From contig CAYTNY010000052.1 in the NCBI GenBank assembly GCA_964439215.1, forward strand, positions 1-15,215: 15,215 bases of DNA. The letters are read 5' to 3'. Shown here one piece after another: positions 1 through 7,534 of the stretch (position 1 is its first letter; every line of letters starts with the position of its first letter). A model generated the notes under the pieces. It saw nothing but the letters and a program-made list of their open reading frames with translations, had not been told where the DNA came from and did no database searches. The position numbers and the translations under genes are program-made. The stretch is from CAYTNY01 sp964439215 (lineage in GTDB: Bacteria; Oederibacteriota; PGYV01; CAYTNY01).

Positions 1-59
1 TGGGTATTTGTATACGTGCGGGTATTCGTGTGCGTGTTTGTATATGTGGGGGTATTTGT
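1..59 (-). repeat. Period-6 coding repeat for a Thr-alternating linker
   Basis: Read on the minus strand in the frame of the GH5 gene, every second codon is ACN (Thr), with Asn, Tyr, Pro, His or Arg between (TNTPTYTNTHTNTRTYTNT). This gives a degenerate 6-base periodicity. Such linkers join domains in secreted enzymes and are prone to slippage. The array continues past the left edge, so its length is unknown. Confidence 0.8.
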
Positions 60-1601
60 AACAGCTGATGCAGGCTCTATTTTAATGGCATTTATAATCG
101 CATTATCCACAGACGCATTCAACACAATATTCATAATCCCGTCATTAAGCGTTACTCTGTATGTCGCGTCATAAGCCGCATATCCCCCGACTTCATCAAA
201 TATATCAAGATCTGACCTTACTGTTGTGCCTTCTATTATAACATCAAAAACTCTTGATCCTGTACCGCCTCCGTTTCCGTCCACGCCCCACCAGGTCTCG
301 GCAAATTTAAGGGTAACGTCATATTCGCCGTCAGGCATTGTAAATCTGTATTCAAGAGGATCCGCGTATCTTTCGGTTGCGTATAATGTATCATCATCCG
401 TACCGGCTATGCTGACGCTCCCTCTGTCTGACGTCTGCCCGCCCATATGCCCCCAGCCGCCTACAGTATAAGCGCTGTCAGCCAGCCATACGCCTTCCGC
501 ACTTGTGTACTGCGGCCCTGCGCAGTTTACCATTATATCTGTAACAGGCTCCGGAGTGGGAGTCGGCGTTTTTGTGGGCCCTGCCTCGCAGGGGGTCCAG
601 TTATCGGACGGGTTCTGTATCCCGTCCCTTATAAATTCACCCGACTGGGTCAGATTTCCCCAGCTCTGCGCGCCGCAGGCGCCGCTGTTTAAAATTGAGG
701 CGGCCTCTGCCTTGTCTGCCCAGGACCAGTTTGCCCAGCTTATGGTAACTCCCGCGGAATTGTTTCCCGCCATAATATCCAGAAATGCCTGCGCATTATT
801 AAAATCATACGGATCACCGCCGCTTGCATCGCAGGTTCCCCATTCTGTGCAGAATATAGGTATTTCATTAATAAAATCCGTAAGCATACCTGTAGTGTGA
901 GAAGCCGCGTAAAAGTGAAACGAGTACATTATGTTTGAATACGGCAGCGGGCTGTTTACAACATCCCATCCCAGCTGCGACCAGTTCGGGGTTCCCACAA
1001 GTATAACAGTATCAGGGTCATACTGCCTTATGCGGGGTATTATATCATTCGCGTACTCGGTAATATTTGACCAGGATCCTCCATCGCCGTTCGGCTCATT
1101 GCAGATCTCATAAAGAACATGGTCCTTGCCCGCGTGCTGCTGCGCCATATACTCCCAGAAACCCTGCGCAGCGCTTAAATTAGTAAGCGGATTTCCGTCG
1201 CTGAGTATGTGCCAGTCAATTATTATATATATTCCCAGACCCTCGCAGATATCCACAAGCTGATCCACTTCATCTCTGAATCGCTGCGGGTCTGAAAGAT
1301 ATCCGTTTGATTCCACATAAACAGCAGCCCTGAAAAGGTCAGCTCCCATTGTATCAGCCATATAGCTTATCGCGCTTGAATTCAGGCAGCTGGAATCCGA
1401 CCCGTTCATTCCGAACCACTGCAGTCCGTGGGAAGATATTCCTTTCAGCTGAACAGCATTGCCGCAGTCATTTACAAGCTGAAGCCCGTTAACACTTAAC
1501 TTTCCGTTTTCAGATACAGGACCGGCATATAAAGCCTGAAAAATCACTCCTGCCATAAATATGCTTATAAAAAATCTCAGTAAAACATTCTTTTTTATCA
1601 T
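1..1601 (-). CDS. Secreted GH5 cellulase-like endoglucanase with malectin domain (3' end outside window)
   Basis: Probably hydrolyses beta-1,4-glucan outside the cell. The first 533 codons are visible with no stop before the window edge. Residues 1-26 form a signal peptide (basic start MIKK, hydrophobic core, likely cleavage after ALYA). Residues about 30-340 are a GH5 catalytic domain, close to subfamily 2 by the KGISSHGLQWFG motif, with the acid/base Glu169 in EICNEPNG and the nucleophile Glu253 in FCTEWG. A short Pro/Thr linker (PTKTPTPTPEP) follows. Residues about 352-512 match malectin (CBM57-like), including VNCAGPQYTSAEGVWLAD and VFDVIIEG, and probably bind sugar. A second linker with Thr at every other position runs off the edge, so a further C-terminal module or anchor is likely. 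The ATG at 1601 is preceded by AAGGAG with 5-6 bases spacing. GH5 is seen clearly; malectin is assigned from remembered family patterns. Confidence 0.9.
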   Translation of the reverse strand, partial: MIKKNVLLRFFISIFMAGVIFQALYAGPVSENGKLSVNGLQLVNDCGNAVQLKGISSHGLQWFGMNGSDSSCLNSSAISYMADTMGADLFRAAVYVESNGYLSDPQRFRDEVDQLVDICEGLGIYIIIDWHILSDGNPLTNLSAAQGFWEYMAQQHAGKDHVLYEICNEPNGDGGSWSNITEYANDIIPRIRQYDPDTVILVGTPNWSQLGWDVVNSPLPYSNIMYSFHFYAASHTTGMLTDFINEIPIFCTEWGTCDASGGDPYDFNNAQAFLDIMAGNNSAGVTISWANWSWADKAEAASILNSGACGAQSWGNLTQSGEFIRDGIQNPSDNWTPCEAGPTKTPTPTPEPVTDIMVNCAGPQYTSAEGVWLADSAYTVGGWGHMGGQTSDRGSVSIAGTDDDTLYATERYADPLEYRFTMPDGEYDVTLKFAETWWGVDGNGGGTGSRVFDVIIEGTTVRSDLDIFDEVGGYAAYDATYRVTLNDGIMNIVLNASVDNAIINAIKIEPASAVTNTPTYTNTHTNTRTYTNT

Positions 1602-1642
1602 TTCAACTCCTTTTTACTCGTTTAAATCGTTTCTTAAAACAA

Positions 1643-1671
1643 AGTATAGCTTTTAAGAATATTGATGTCAA
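1643..1671 (-). promoter_or_regulatory. Sigma-70-type promoter for the GH5 gene
   Basis: On the minus strand TTGACA (1666-1671), a 17-base spacer and TATACT (1643-1648) match the consensus in 11 of 12 positions. Transcription should start near 1636, giving a leader of about 35 bases before the ATG at 1601 and its AAGGAG site. No operator is obvious. Confidence 0.8.
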
Positions 1672-1743
1672 GTTTTTATCCCGCCATGCGATAATAAGTT
1701 TCATTTATTTTTTTGTCTGTTTTATCGTTGAAACTCCACTTGG

Positions 1744-1922
1744 TTTAAAATGTCTGATATTGTCTATACAATGCAGCGAACCGCCCTCCCCGAACACTCA
1801 ATAATACAATGAAAAAGTTTTATATGAAATTAAGAATTTACCCTTAAAAATGTTTAAAGCCGGGTGCTTAAAAAGGGGTTTTAGGAAGGGTTAGTTAGGG
1901 AAAAGCACCCGGCTGTTTTTTT
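1744..1922 (+). ncRNA. Candidate small RNA between divergent genes
   Basis: A strong intrinsic terminator (1858-1922) faces the plus strand, yet no plus-strand gene ends upstream of it: the left neighbour is transcribed away. A possible promoter, TTTAAA (1744-1749), 17 bases, TACAAT (1767-1772), would give a transcript of about 140 nt from near 1779. The only reading frame inside is a 20-codon ORF at 1750-1812 that has no ribosome site and starts before the predicted transcript, so a non-coding RNA fits better. The promoter is only moderately convincing, and no known RNA family was recognised. Confidence 0.35.
1858..1922 (+). terminator. Intrinsic terminator with long G-rich loop
   Basis: A perfect 12-bp stem pairs 1858-1869 (AGCCGGGTGCTT) with 1903-1914 (AAGCACCCGGCT), followed by G and seven T. 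The 33-base loop (1870-1902) has almost no C and carries the runs GGGG, GG, GGG and GGG, plus an AGGAAGG block resembling an anti-SD target. The minus-strand reading lacks a good T-run directly after the stem, so it acts mainly on plus-strand transcription. The region 1923-2052 between it and the aconitase promoter is very AT-rich with long T tracts and holds nothing else I can identify. Confidence 0.8.
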
Positions 1923-2052
1923 GTCGGTTATATTATCAAAACCTATTTAAAATTCATACCCCTTTATATATTACAATATAAGTATAACACTTTTTTTTAA
2001 AAAATACAGACTTTTTATTTTTTTTTACAATAAAAAACATCTGCGGATTTTC

Positions 2053-2081
2053 TTGAAACTATCCCTTTTATTTATTATAAT
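2053..2081 (+). promoter_or_regulatory. Sigma-70-type promoter of the aconitase gene
   Basis: TTGAAA (2053-2058), a 17-base spacer and a perfect TATAAT (2076-2081) predict a start near 2088 and a leader of about 29 bases. The leader carries AAAGGAG at 2103-2109, seven bases before the ATG. Confidence 0.85.
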
Positions 2082-2116
2082 AGCATACACTTAATCAATC
2101 ACAAAGGAGAATTATA

Positions 2117-4060
2117 ATGAAACAGACTCTTACGGAAAAAATATTAAGAAAACATCTGGTTTCCGGAGAATTTAAAAAGGGAAAAGAAATAGGAATCCGC
2201 ATAGACCAGACTCTCACTCAGGACGCCACAGGAACAATGGCATATCTGGAATTTCTGAATTTCAAAATAAAAAATATCAAGACAAAACTTTCAGCCAGCT
2301 ATATAGACCACAATACCCTTCAAAACGGTTTTATGAATGCGGACGACCACCGTTTCCTGCAGTCTGTCGCGGAGAAATACGGTATTTACTTTTCAAAACC
2401 CGGCAACGGCATCTGCCACCAGGTGCATCTTGAAAGATTCGGAAAACCCGGCATGACGCTTATCGGCTCTGATTCCCACACACCCACAGGCGGCGGCATA
2501 GGCATGATAGCAATCGGCACGGGCGGACTGGATGTTGCCTGTGCGCTTGCGGGCTCGCCTTTTTATCTTTCAACACCCCGGGTAATCGGCATCCGGCTGA
2601 TAAACAGGCTCCCGAAATGGTCCTGTGCAAAAGATATAATACTTTTTCTTCTGAAAAAACTCAGTGTAAAAGGCGGAGTGGGAAAAGTCTTTGAATACTT
2701 CGGCCCCGGAACCGGCTCCCTGAGCGTTCCCGAACGCGCCACAATAACCAATATGGGGGCCGAACTGGGCGCCACCACCTCTGTTTTTCCTTCAGACCAA
2801 AATACGGAAAAATTCTTAAAGGCATTCAACAGAACAAAAGATTTTATTCCGCTTGCCGCGGATAAGGACGCGCATTATGATTCCATAATTGACATAGACC
2901 TGTCAAAAATAAAACCAATGCTTGCGGCGCCGCATATGCCTGATCTGGGAGTTGAAGCGTCAAAAGTAAAGGACAAGAAAGTAAACCAGGTAATTATAGG
3001 AAGCTGTACGAATTCATCCTACAGGGACCTGATGACTTCGGCCAAAATACTCAAAAATAAAAAAGTGCACAAAGACGTATCTTTTGTGGTAGCCCCCGGC
3101 TCCAAGACAATACTTGACGCCATGGTGCAAAACGGCCATCTTTCATACTTTTTAAAGGCAGGCGCGCGGATAATGGAATCCGCCTGCGGGCCCTGCATAG
3201 GCATGGGACAGTCGCCTTCGTCAAAAGCAGTGTCAGTAAGAACCTTTAACAGGAACTTCAAAGGACGCTCGGGCACACAGGACGCGGAAATATATCTTGC
3301 CGGAGCCGAAACAGCCACAGCCGCGGCTGTATACGGGAAAATCACCGATCCCGCAAAACTCGGCGCATATCCGAAAACAGAAAATCTTAAAAGTTTCCCT
3401 GTTGATGATTCTCTTTTAATAAAACCTCTGCCCGCGGCAAAAAGAAAAAATATAAAGATTATTATGGGGCCGAATATAAAACCGCTTCCTGATTCCTTCC
3501 CGCTTGCACCCTCAATAAAAGCGAAAATCATTTCAAAATTCAAAGACAATATAACCACGGACGATATTATGCCGGCCGGCGCAAAAATACTTCCTCTGCG
3601 TTCAAACATACCCGAAATTTCAAAATACGTTTTTTCAAAAATCGACCCCGCTTTTTACGAAAAAGCAAAAAAAGCAGGAACCGGAATTATTGTCGGCGGC
3701 GCAAACTACGGGCAGGGATCGTCAAGAGAGCATGCGGCGCTTGCACCCATGTACCTGGGCATAAAAGCCGTAATCACAAAATCATTTGCGCGCATACATA
3801 AAGCCAATCTGATAAACTTCGGAATACTGCCCCTGAATTTCAGAAAAGACACTGATTATTCTCTGCTGAAAGAAGGCGGCACACCGGAACTGACAGACAT
3901 TGTTTCATCACTGAAAAAACACGAAGACATAAAAGTTAAATACAGCGGAAAAACAATATATCTTACGTATGAACTGTCGGACCGCGACATACAGATACTT
4001 CTGGCGGGCGGAAAAATAAATTTCATCAGAAAAAACCTGAACAAAAACCGCCCGGAATAG
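2117..4060 (+). CDS. acn: Aconitate hydratase (compact ~650-residue type)
   Basis: Interconverts citrate and isocitrate through cis-aconitate in the cytoplasm, feeding the TCA cycle or 2-oxoglutarate/glutamate synthesis. The 647-residue protein has the three-part dehydratase core followed by the swivel domain (from about residue 468). The [4Fe-4S] ligands are Cys297 (GSCTNSS), Cys357 and Cys360 (SACGPCIGMGQ). Substrate-site motifs include GSDSHTPTGGGIGM, DNITTDDIMPAG and GQGSSREHAAL with Arg537. It is much shorter than AcnA (about 890) and resembles the Aquifex-type family (TIGR01342). Homoaconitase or fused isopropylmalate isomerase is less likely but not excluded by sequence alone. The start has a clean AAAGGAG seven bases upstream. 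It is a single-gene unit with its own promoter, convergent with the GGDEF gene. Confidence 0.92.
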   Translation: MKQTLTEKILRKHLVSGEFKKGKEIGIRIDQTLTQDATGTMAYLEFLNFKIKNIKTKLSASYIDHNTLQNGFMNADDHRFLQSVAEKYGIYFSKPGNGICHQVHLERFGKPGMTLIGSDSHTPTGGGIGMIAIGTGGLDVACALAGSPFYLSTPRVIGIRLINRLPKWSCAKDIILFLLKKLSVKGGVGKVFEYFGPGTGSLSVPERATITNMGAELGATTSVFPSDQNTEKFLKAFNRTKDFIPLAADKDAHYDSIIDIDLSKIKPMLAAPHMPDLGVEASKVKDKKVNQVIIGSCTNSSYRDLMTSAKILKNKKVHKDVSFVVAPGSKTILDAMVQNGHLSYFLKAGARIMESACGPCIGMGQSPSSKAVSVRTFNRNFKGRSGTQDAEIYLAGAETATAAAVYGKITDPAKLGAYPKTENLKSFPVDDSLLIKPLPAAKRKNIKIIMGPNIKPLPDSFPLAPSIKAKIISKFKDNITTDDIMPAGAKILPLRSNIPEISKYVFSKIDPAFYEKAKKAGTGIIVGGANYGQGSSREHAALAPMYLGIKAVITKSFARIHKANLINFGILPLNFRKDTDYSLLKEGGTPELTDIVSSLKKHEDIKVKYSGKTIYLTYELSDRDIQILLAGGKINFIRKNLNKNRPE

Positions 4061-4071
4061 GATCAAACCGC

Positions 4072-4090
4072 GCAGTTACTGCTGTTTTTT
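4072..4090 (+). terminator. Weak intrinsic terminator after aconitase
   Basis: A 4-bp stem, GCAG (4072-4075) with CTGC (4079-4082), and a 3-base loop is followed by TG and six T. The stem is short, so the signal is weak, but it sits 12 bases after the aconitase stop. No matching terminator is seen for the convergent minus-strand GGDEF gene. Confidence 0.35.
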
Positions 4091-4121
4091 CACTATTTCT
4101 CCTGTTTTAACGTCACTGTGT

Positions 4122-4991
4122 TCAGATCTCTTTAAACACAGCCGCGTTTTTGCCTTTTTTCTTTATTTTATACATGAGACGGTCCGCCTCTTTGAGCATC
4201 TGTCTCGCGTTCATATTGGCTTTTACTCTTTTATAAACCGTAACCCCGAAGCTGAATGTCACCCGTTTCACATATACGCAGCATTCTTTTTTCAGTTTTA
4301 TTCTCAGTTTTTCAACCAGTTTTTCAGCGCCTTTTTTTTCCATTTCCGGCAGAAACATGGCAAACTCATCCCCGCCCAGCCTCGCCGCAATATCGCTTAT
4401 CCTTATATTTCTTCTCATAACAGAGGCCGCCTTAACAAGTATAATATCACCCGTATCATGGCCGTAAGTATCATTTATTCTTTTGAAATTATCAACATCC
4501 ATATATATTATCGTAACGGGATATCTGTGTCTTTTCGCGCGTTCAAGCTCCATAATTATTTTTTTATTAAAACTTCTGCGGTTGTCAATTTTCGTGAGAT
4601 AATCGGTTTCCGCCATTTTTTTCTGTTTCTGCATTTCCCTTCCAAGAGAAGAAAGAAGAAACGCTATGATAAGATAAAAGAAAAACGCGGTAAAGGCGTT
4701 CCAGTAAGGTATGATAAAATTCCTGTACTGCGGTATATACGCCATATCAACAGCGAGCCACAGGCCGACCGCAATAATACTTCCGCTGACCGCGTATATT
4801 CTTTTTCCGTACCACGCAAGTGCGGCTATTGGAATGGCGTAAAAAGTCATAAATGATACACGATGCCCCGAAATATAATCAACCGCTCCCAGAATTATTA
4901 TAGCAGCGTACGAAATGATCACAATGGTTTTCATCTCGGTTTTTTCCAGGCGCTCCGCGATTTTTTTCTCCGCAGTCTTTTTCTGCTTCAT
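4122..4991 (-). CDS. Membrane-bound GGDEF diguanylate cyclase
   Basis: Likely makes cyclic di-GMP from two GTP at the inner membrane. Counting from the ATG at 4991 gives 289 residues. After a basic, charged N-terminus come four hydrophobic segments (about residues 20-40, 47-63, 68-89 and 93-120), probably a sensor or membrane anchor of unrecognised family. The GGDEF domain fills the rest: DVDNFKRINDTYGHDTGD, then the intact GGDEF signature at 206-210. An RxxD inhibitory site (RISD) lies exactly five residues before the signature, so product inhibition is expected. The frame is open up to 5072, but that would overlap the upstream gene by about 80 bases. The ATG at 4991 follows the upstream TAA by one base, pointing to translational coupling. 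It is the last gene of the pabBC run. Confidence 0.9.
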   Translation of the reverse strand: MKQKKTAEKKIAERLEKTEMKTIVIISYAAIIILGAVDYISGHRVSFMTFYAIPIAALAWYGKRIYAVSGSIIAVGLWLAVDMAYIPQYRNFIIPYWNAFTAFFFYLIIAFLLSSLGREMQKQKKMAETDYLTKIDNRRSFNKKIIMELERAKRHRYPVTIIYMDVDNFKRINDTYGHDTGDIILVKAASVMRRNIRISDIAARLGGDEFAMFLPEMEKKGAEKLVEKLRIKLKKECCVYVKRVTFSFGVTVYKRVKANMNARQMLKEADRLMYKIKKKGKNAAVFKEI

Positions 4992-4992
4992 T

Positions 4993-5550
4993 TTATCCGT
5001 TCCCGTCTTTTGACCAGAAAATTTCAAATGCCGTATAAAGTTTGTGCGGCTGGTTCGGGTATTCAATATCAACCGTTGTTTTATTATATCCTTTTGCCCT
5101 TAAATACACCTGCGCGCCTCCCGCAAAACGTTCGGCTACAACCCCCGCGGTTTCATCAATCCCGATAATACAGAATGCGGCTTTGCCTTTTGTTATTTCA
5201 ATTGACTGTATCTCCACAATTTTATAGTAATAAGACATCAGCGGCATAAGAAATCTTTTTATCGCAAACTGTTCGGGAAGCAGCCTTGCCAGCAGCCCTG
5301 CCGGGGATCTTATCCATTTTTTCGCGAAATATCTTCCGGATTTCCTTGCTCCGGCTATATCCCCGCCGAAAAATAATTCACACATTTTCAAAACAGGTTC
5401 AATATAATATTTCTTTGAATCATACCAGGTTTCCCTGAATTTCCCCGATGCAAATAATTCAGCAGCCTCCGGCGAAAGACTGTTTATCCATTTGTTATGC
5501 GCTTCATCGCCAAAATTTTCTTTTATATAATCTGATACGTCTTTCACCAT
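4993..5550 (-). CDS. Uncharacterised protein, possibly TIGR02265/DUF2378-like
   Basis: I do not firmly recognise this 185-residue protein. Its pattern resembles the TIGR02265/DUF2378 group known mainly from myxobacteria: an opening like VSDYIKENFGDEAHNKW, a middle WYDSKKY, a helical stretch with GRYFAKKW, and a C-terminal beta region (residues about 130-180) ending AFEIFWSK. That group has a fold related to V4R/haem-NO-binding-type ligand domains, so small-molecule sensing is possible; this is inference. No signal peptide or membrane segment is seen. The frame is open to 5664, but the ATG at 5550 has AGGA about seven bases upstream and avoids overlap with pabBC. It lies between pabBC and the diguanylate cyclase and could provide input to the latter. 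Confidence 0.6.
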   Translation of the reverse strand: MVKDVSDYIKENFGDEAHNKWINSLSPEAAELFASGKFRETWYDSKKYYIEPVLKMCELFFGGDIAGARKSGRYFAKKWIRSPAGLLARLLPEQFAIKRFLMPLMSYYYKIVEIQSIEITKGKAAFCIIGIDETAGVVAERFAGGAQVYLRAKGYNKTTVDIEYPNQPHKLYTAFEIFWSKDGNG

Positions 5551-5615
5551 AATTTTCCTAACGTGCATAGCAACCGCCTTTAAACCAATATCACACATAA
5601 AAAGTATATCGTATT

Positions 5616-7415
5616 TTATCTTTTTTGCAAGAATACTTTGGCCATTCTCCTCACTGAATTGCACAGAAAAATCTCATCCGCTTCATATAAATCCTTCAGA
5701 AACACTTTTTTTACCCTGCATTTTCCGGTTTCAACAAGGTGTCTTCTGTAAACACCCGGCAAAAGCCCGCAGGAAACAGGCGGAGTATAGAACCTGCCGC
5801 TCTTTCTTATTACAATATTGGAGGAATGCGCCTCTGTAACCTCCTCTTTTTCATTCATAAAAATAACATCCGCAAACCCCTGCCTGCGGTATTTTTCATA
5901 TTCCGAATCATAAAGCCGCCGCACAGTGGTTTTATGCCTGAGAAAGACGTCCGTGTGATCCACCGTTTCTTCTGAAACCGCAATTTCACCGCCTTTAACG
6001 GGCCGGATCATTTCAGCGCCGGCGGATATTCCGCCGTTTCTGTCAACAATAACCCTCACCTTATAGTTCTTTCCGGAATCAAGACGCGCAGTCTGTTTTT
6101 TTAATACTTTGCGCACCTTTTGTATTCCTGTTCTTATCCCGAATTCTTTCAGGCTGCGCTTAAGCCTGTCAAAATGAAACTCCGAGAGAAACAGTTTTCC
6201 ATTTTCATATAAAAAAGATTCAATAACCCCGAAACCTTCGCATGCCCCTTCAAAAAAAACAGTTTTTCCCAGACATTCTTCATATTCCCGGTCTGCCGAA
6301 GAATCATATACAATACCGCTCCCCGCTCCCATCTCTCCTTTATCGCCTTTTAAGACAGGAGTCCTTATGGGTATATTAAATACAGCTTCGGACTTTGAGG
6401 CAAAGCCAACCGCGCCCGTATACACGCCGCGCCGCGATTCTTCCAGTTCTTTTATTATCTGCATAGCCCTTATTTTCGGAGCGCCTGTCACGGAACCGCA
6501 GGGATATACCGCCCTTATTATGTCCCCGAATGTCTTTTCCTTTTTCAGCCTGCCTGCAACCGTTGAAGTCATCTGAAAAACCGTTTTATACTCCTCAACT
6601 TTAAACAGTTCTTTGACTTTTACCGTATTTGTTTCGCATATCCTTCCCAGATCGCTGCGTATAAGGTCAACTATCATAACATTTTCAGCGCGGTTCTTAA
6701 TGCTTTGCCTCAAAAACTCTCCCCCGCCCCCGCCGGTATTTTCTTTTATAACGGTTCCCTTCATGGGCTTCATAAAAATCCGCCGCCCGGCTGCTCTGAA
6801 AAAGAGTTCCGGAGAAAAAGACATAATCACTCTTTCCCCGTCATTTATAAAGGCGCAGTAAGGTGTTTTCTGTCTCTGAGCGGCGGAAAAAAACATATCC
6901 TTTAAAAGACCCTTCCACCTGAAATTTATTTTAAAACAAAAATTAACCTGGTATGCCTCGCCCTGTTTTATAAGTTTTTTTATCTTTTCAAAAGCCTTTT
7001 TGTAGCGCTTTCGGGGCATTGATGGGCTGAAACCATAGGAAAAAAAACGTTCTCCCGGCCCTGCTGTCTTTCTGACAACTCCGTGCGGAATCTCTTTAAA
7101 TCCCCTGTATATGCCTCCGCAGATAAGCGGCGCGCCGCCTGTTTTTATCCGCGCGAATTTCTTTTCTGTGCCGTATCCCGCCTCATAAGACAAATATCCC
7201 GCAAAATAATATCCTTTTGCCAGGTATGAATCTATCTCATCAAGAACCCCGTTTACCCGTTTTTTATCAATACACCTTATATGCTTTACTGCCCCCGTAA
7301 AAAGCATGTTTTTACCGCTGCTGCGCCTCCCGGCGCCTGAATACAAAAATACGCCCTTCTCCTTTTTATCAAAAAAGAACTTTAAAGCTGATTCATCCGT
7401 ATTTTTTTTCATCAT
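5616..7415 (-). CDS. pabBC: Fused aminodeoxychorismate synthase component I / aminodeoxychorismate lyase (PabB-PabC)
   Basis: A bifunctional folate-pathway enzyme: chorismate to 4-amino-4-deoxychorismate (PabB), then to p-aminobenzoate plus pyruvate (PabC). Residues about 1-400 are the chorismate-binding domain, with PMKGT at 217-221 containing the PabB-type Lys219, VDLIRSDLGRIC, the YPCGSVTGAPKIRAMQIIKE block and GAGSGIVYDS. Residues about 405-599 are a class IV aminotransferase fold, with the PLP lysine Lys495 in HKTTVRRLY and the EVTEAHSSNIVI motif. The PabA glutaminase is not in this window and must come from elsewhere (stand-alone PabA or TrpG). The gene starts ATGATG with no Shine-Dalgarno, and its promoter implies a leaderless mRNA. 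The next gene starts 65 bases downstream. The fusion is a known arrangement in bacteria. Confidence 0.93.
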   Translation of the reverse strand: MMKKNTDESALKFFFDKKEKGVFLYSGAGRRSSGKNMLFTGAVKHIRCIDKKRVNGVLDEIDSYLAKGYYFAGYLSYEAGYGTEKKFARIKTGGAPLICGGIYRGFKEIPHGVVRKTAGPGERFFSYGFSPSMPRKRYKKAFEKIKKLIKQGEAYQVNFCFKINFRWKGLLKDMFFSAAQRQKTPYCAFINDGERVIMSFSPELFFRAAGRRIFMKPMKGTVIKENTGGGGGEFLRQSIKNRAENVMIVDLIRSDLGRICETNTVKVKELFKVEEYKTVFQMTSTVAGRLKKEKTFGDIIRAVYPCGSVTGAPKIRAMQIIKELEESRRGVYTGAVGFASKSEAVFNIPIRTPVLKGDKGEMGAGSGIVYDSSADREYEECLGKTVFFEGACEGFGVIESFLYENGKLFLSEFHFDRLKRSLKEFGIRTGIQKVRKVLKKQTARLDSGKNYKVRVIVDRNGGISAGAEMIRPVKGGEIAVSEETVDHTDVFLRHKTTVRRLYDSEYEKYRRQGFADVIFMNEKEEVTEAHSSNIVIRKSGRFYTPPVSCGLLPGVYRRHLVETGKCRVKKVFLKDLYEADEIFLCNSVRRMAKVFLQKR

Positions 7416-7423
7416 AACTGATA

Positions 7424-7452
7424 AAGATATAGCGGTTTTGATTTTTTGTCAA
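7424..7452 (-). promoter_or_regulatory. Promoter of the pabBC run, predicted leaderless
   Basis: On the minus strand a perfect TTGACA (7447-7452), a 17-base spacer and TATCTT (7424-7429) match 10 of 12 consensus positions. The -10 ends only eight bases before the ATG at 7415. Usual spacing puts the first transcribed base between 7418 (G) and 7415 (the A of ATG), leaving 0-3 leader bases and no room for a ribosome site. Confidence 0.75.
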
Positions 7453-7468
7453 CAGCTCTCTTATTTAA

Positions 7469-7496
7469 TTGACATTAATAATTTCCTGTGGATAAT
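7469..7496 (+). promoter_or_regulatory. Promoter of the ATP-grasp/GGT/FGase operon, with overlapping DnaA-box sequence
   Basis: A perfect TTGACA (7469-7474), a 16-base spacer and GATAAT (7491-7496) predict a start near 7503, about 32 bases before the ATG at 7535. The 9-mer TGTGGATAA at 7487-7495, the reverse complement of the consensus DnaA box TTATCCACA, covers most of the -10. Its -35 lies only 16 bases from the -35 of the opposing pabBC promoter, so the two polymerases should interfere with each other. Confidence 0.75.
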
Positions 7497-7534
7497 TTAA
7501 TTGCGGCTTTTAATAACTGATGGATGGTATAAAA

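Noticed and set aside
103..111. Perfect DnaA-box 9-mer TTATCCACA
   Set aside because: It sits inside the malectin-coding region as an isolated copy with no AT-rich unwinding element or other boxes, so no origin is claimed.
505..900. 131-codon plus-strand frame inside the GH5 region
   Set aside because: It is antisense to the GH5-malectin gene, whose catalytic motifs are unambiguous on the minus strand.
1750..1812. 20-codon ORF in the divergent spacer
   Set aside because: It has no ribosome site and the predicted local transcript would start after its ATG.
3019..3609. Long 196-codon open frame antisense to the aconitase gene
   Set aside because: It lies wholly within the well-supported aconitase frame, has no ribosome site, and its translation resembles no protein; it is an antisense shadow of codon bias.
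4992..5072. Upstream extension of the GGDEF gene
   Set aside because: It would overlap the preceding gene by about 80 bases; the ATG one base after that gene's stop is the more natural start.
5551..5664. Upstream extension of the 185-aa protein
   Set aside because: It would overlap the end of pabBC and has no ribosome site; the ATG at 5550 has AGGA at good spacing.
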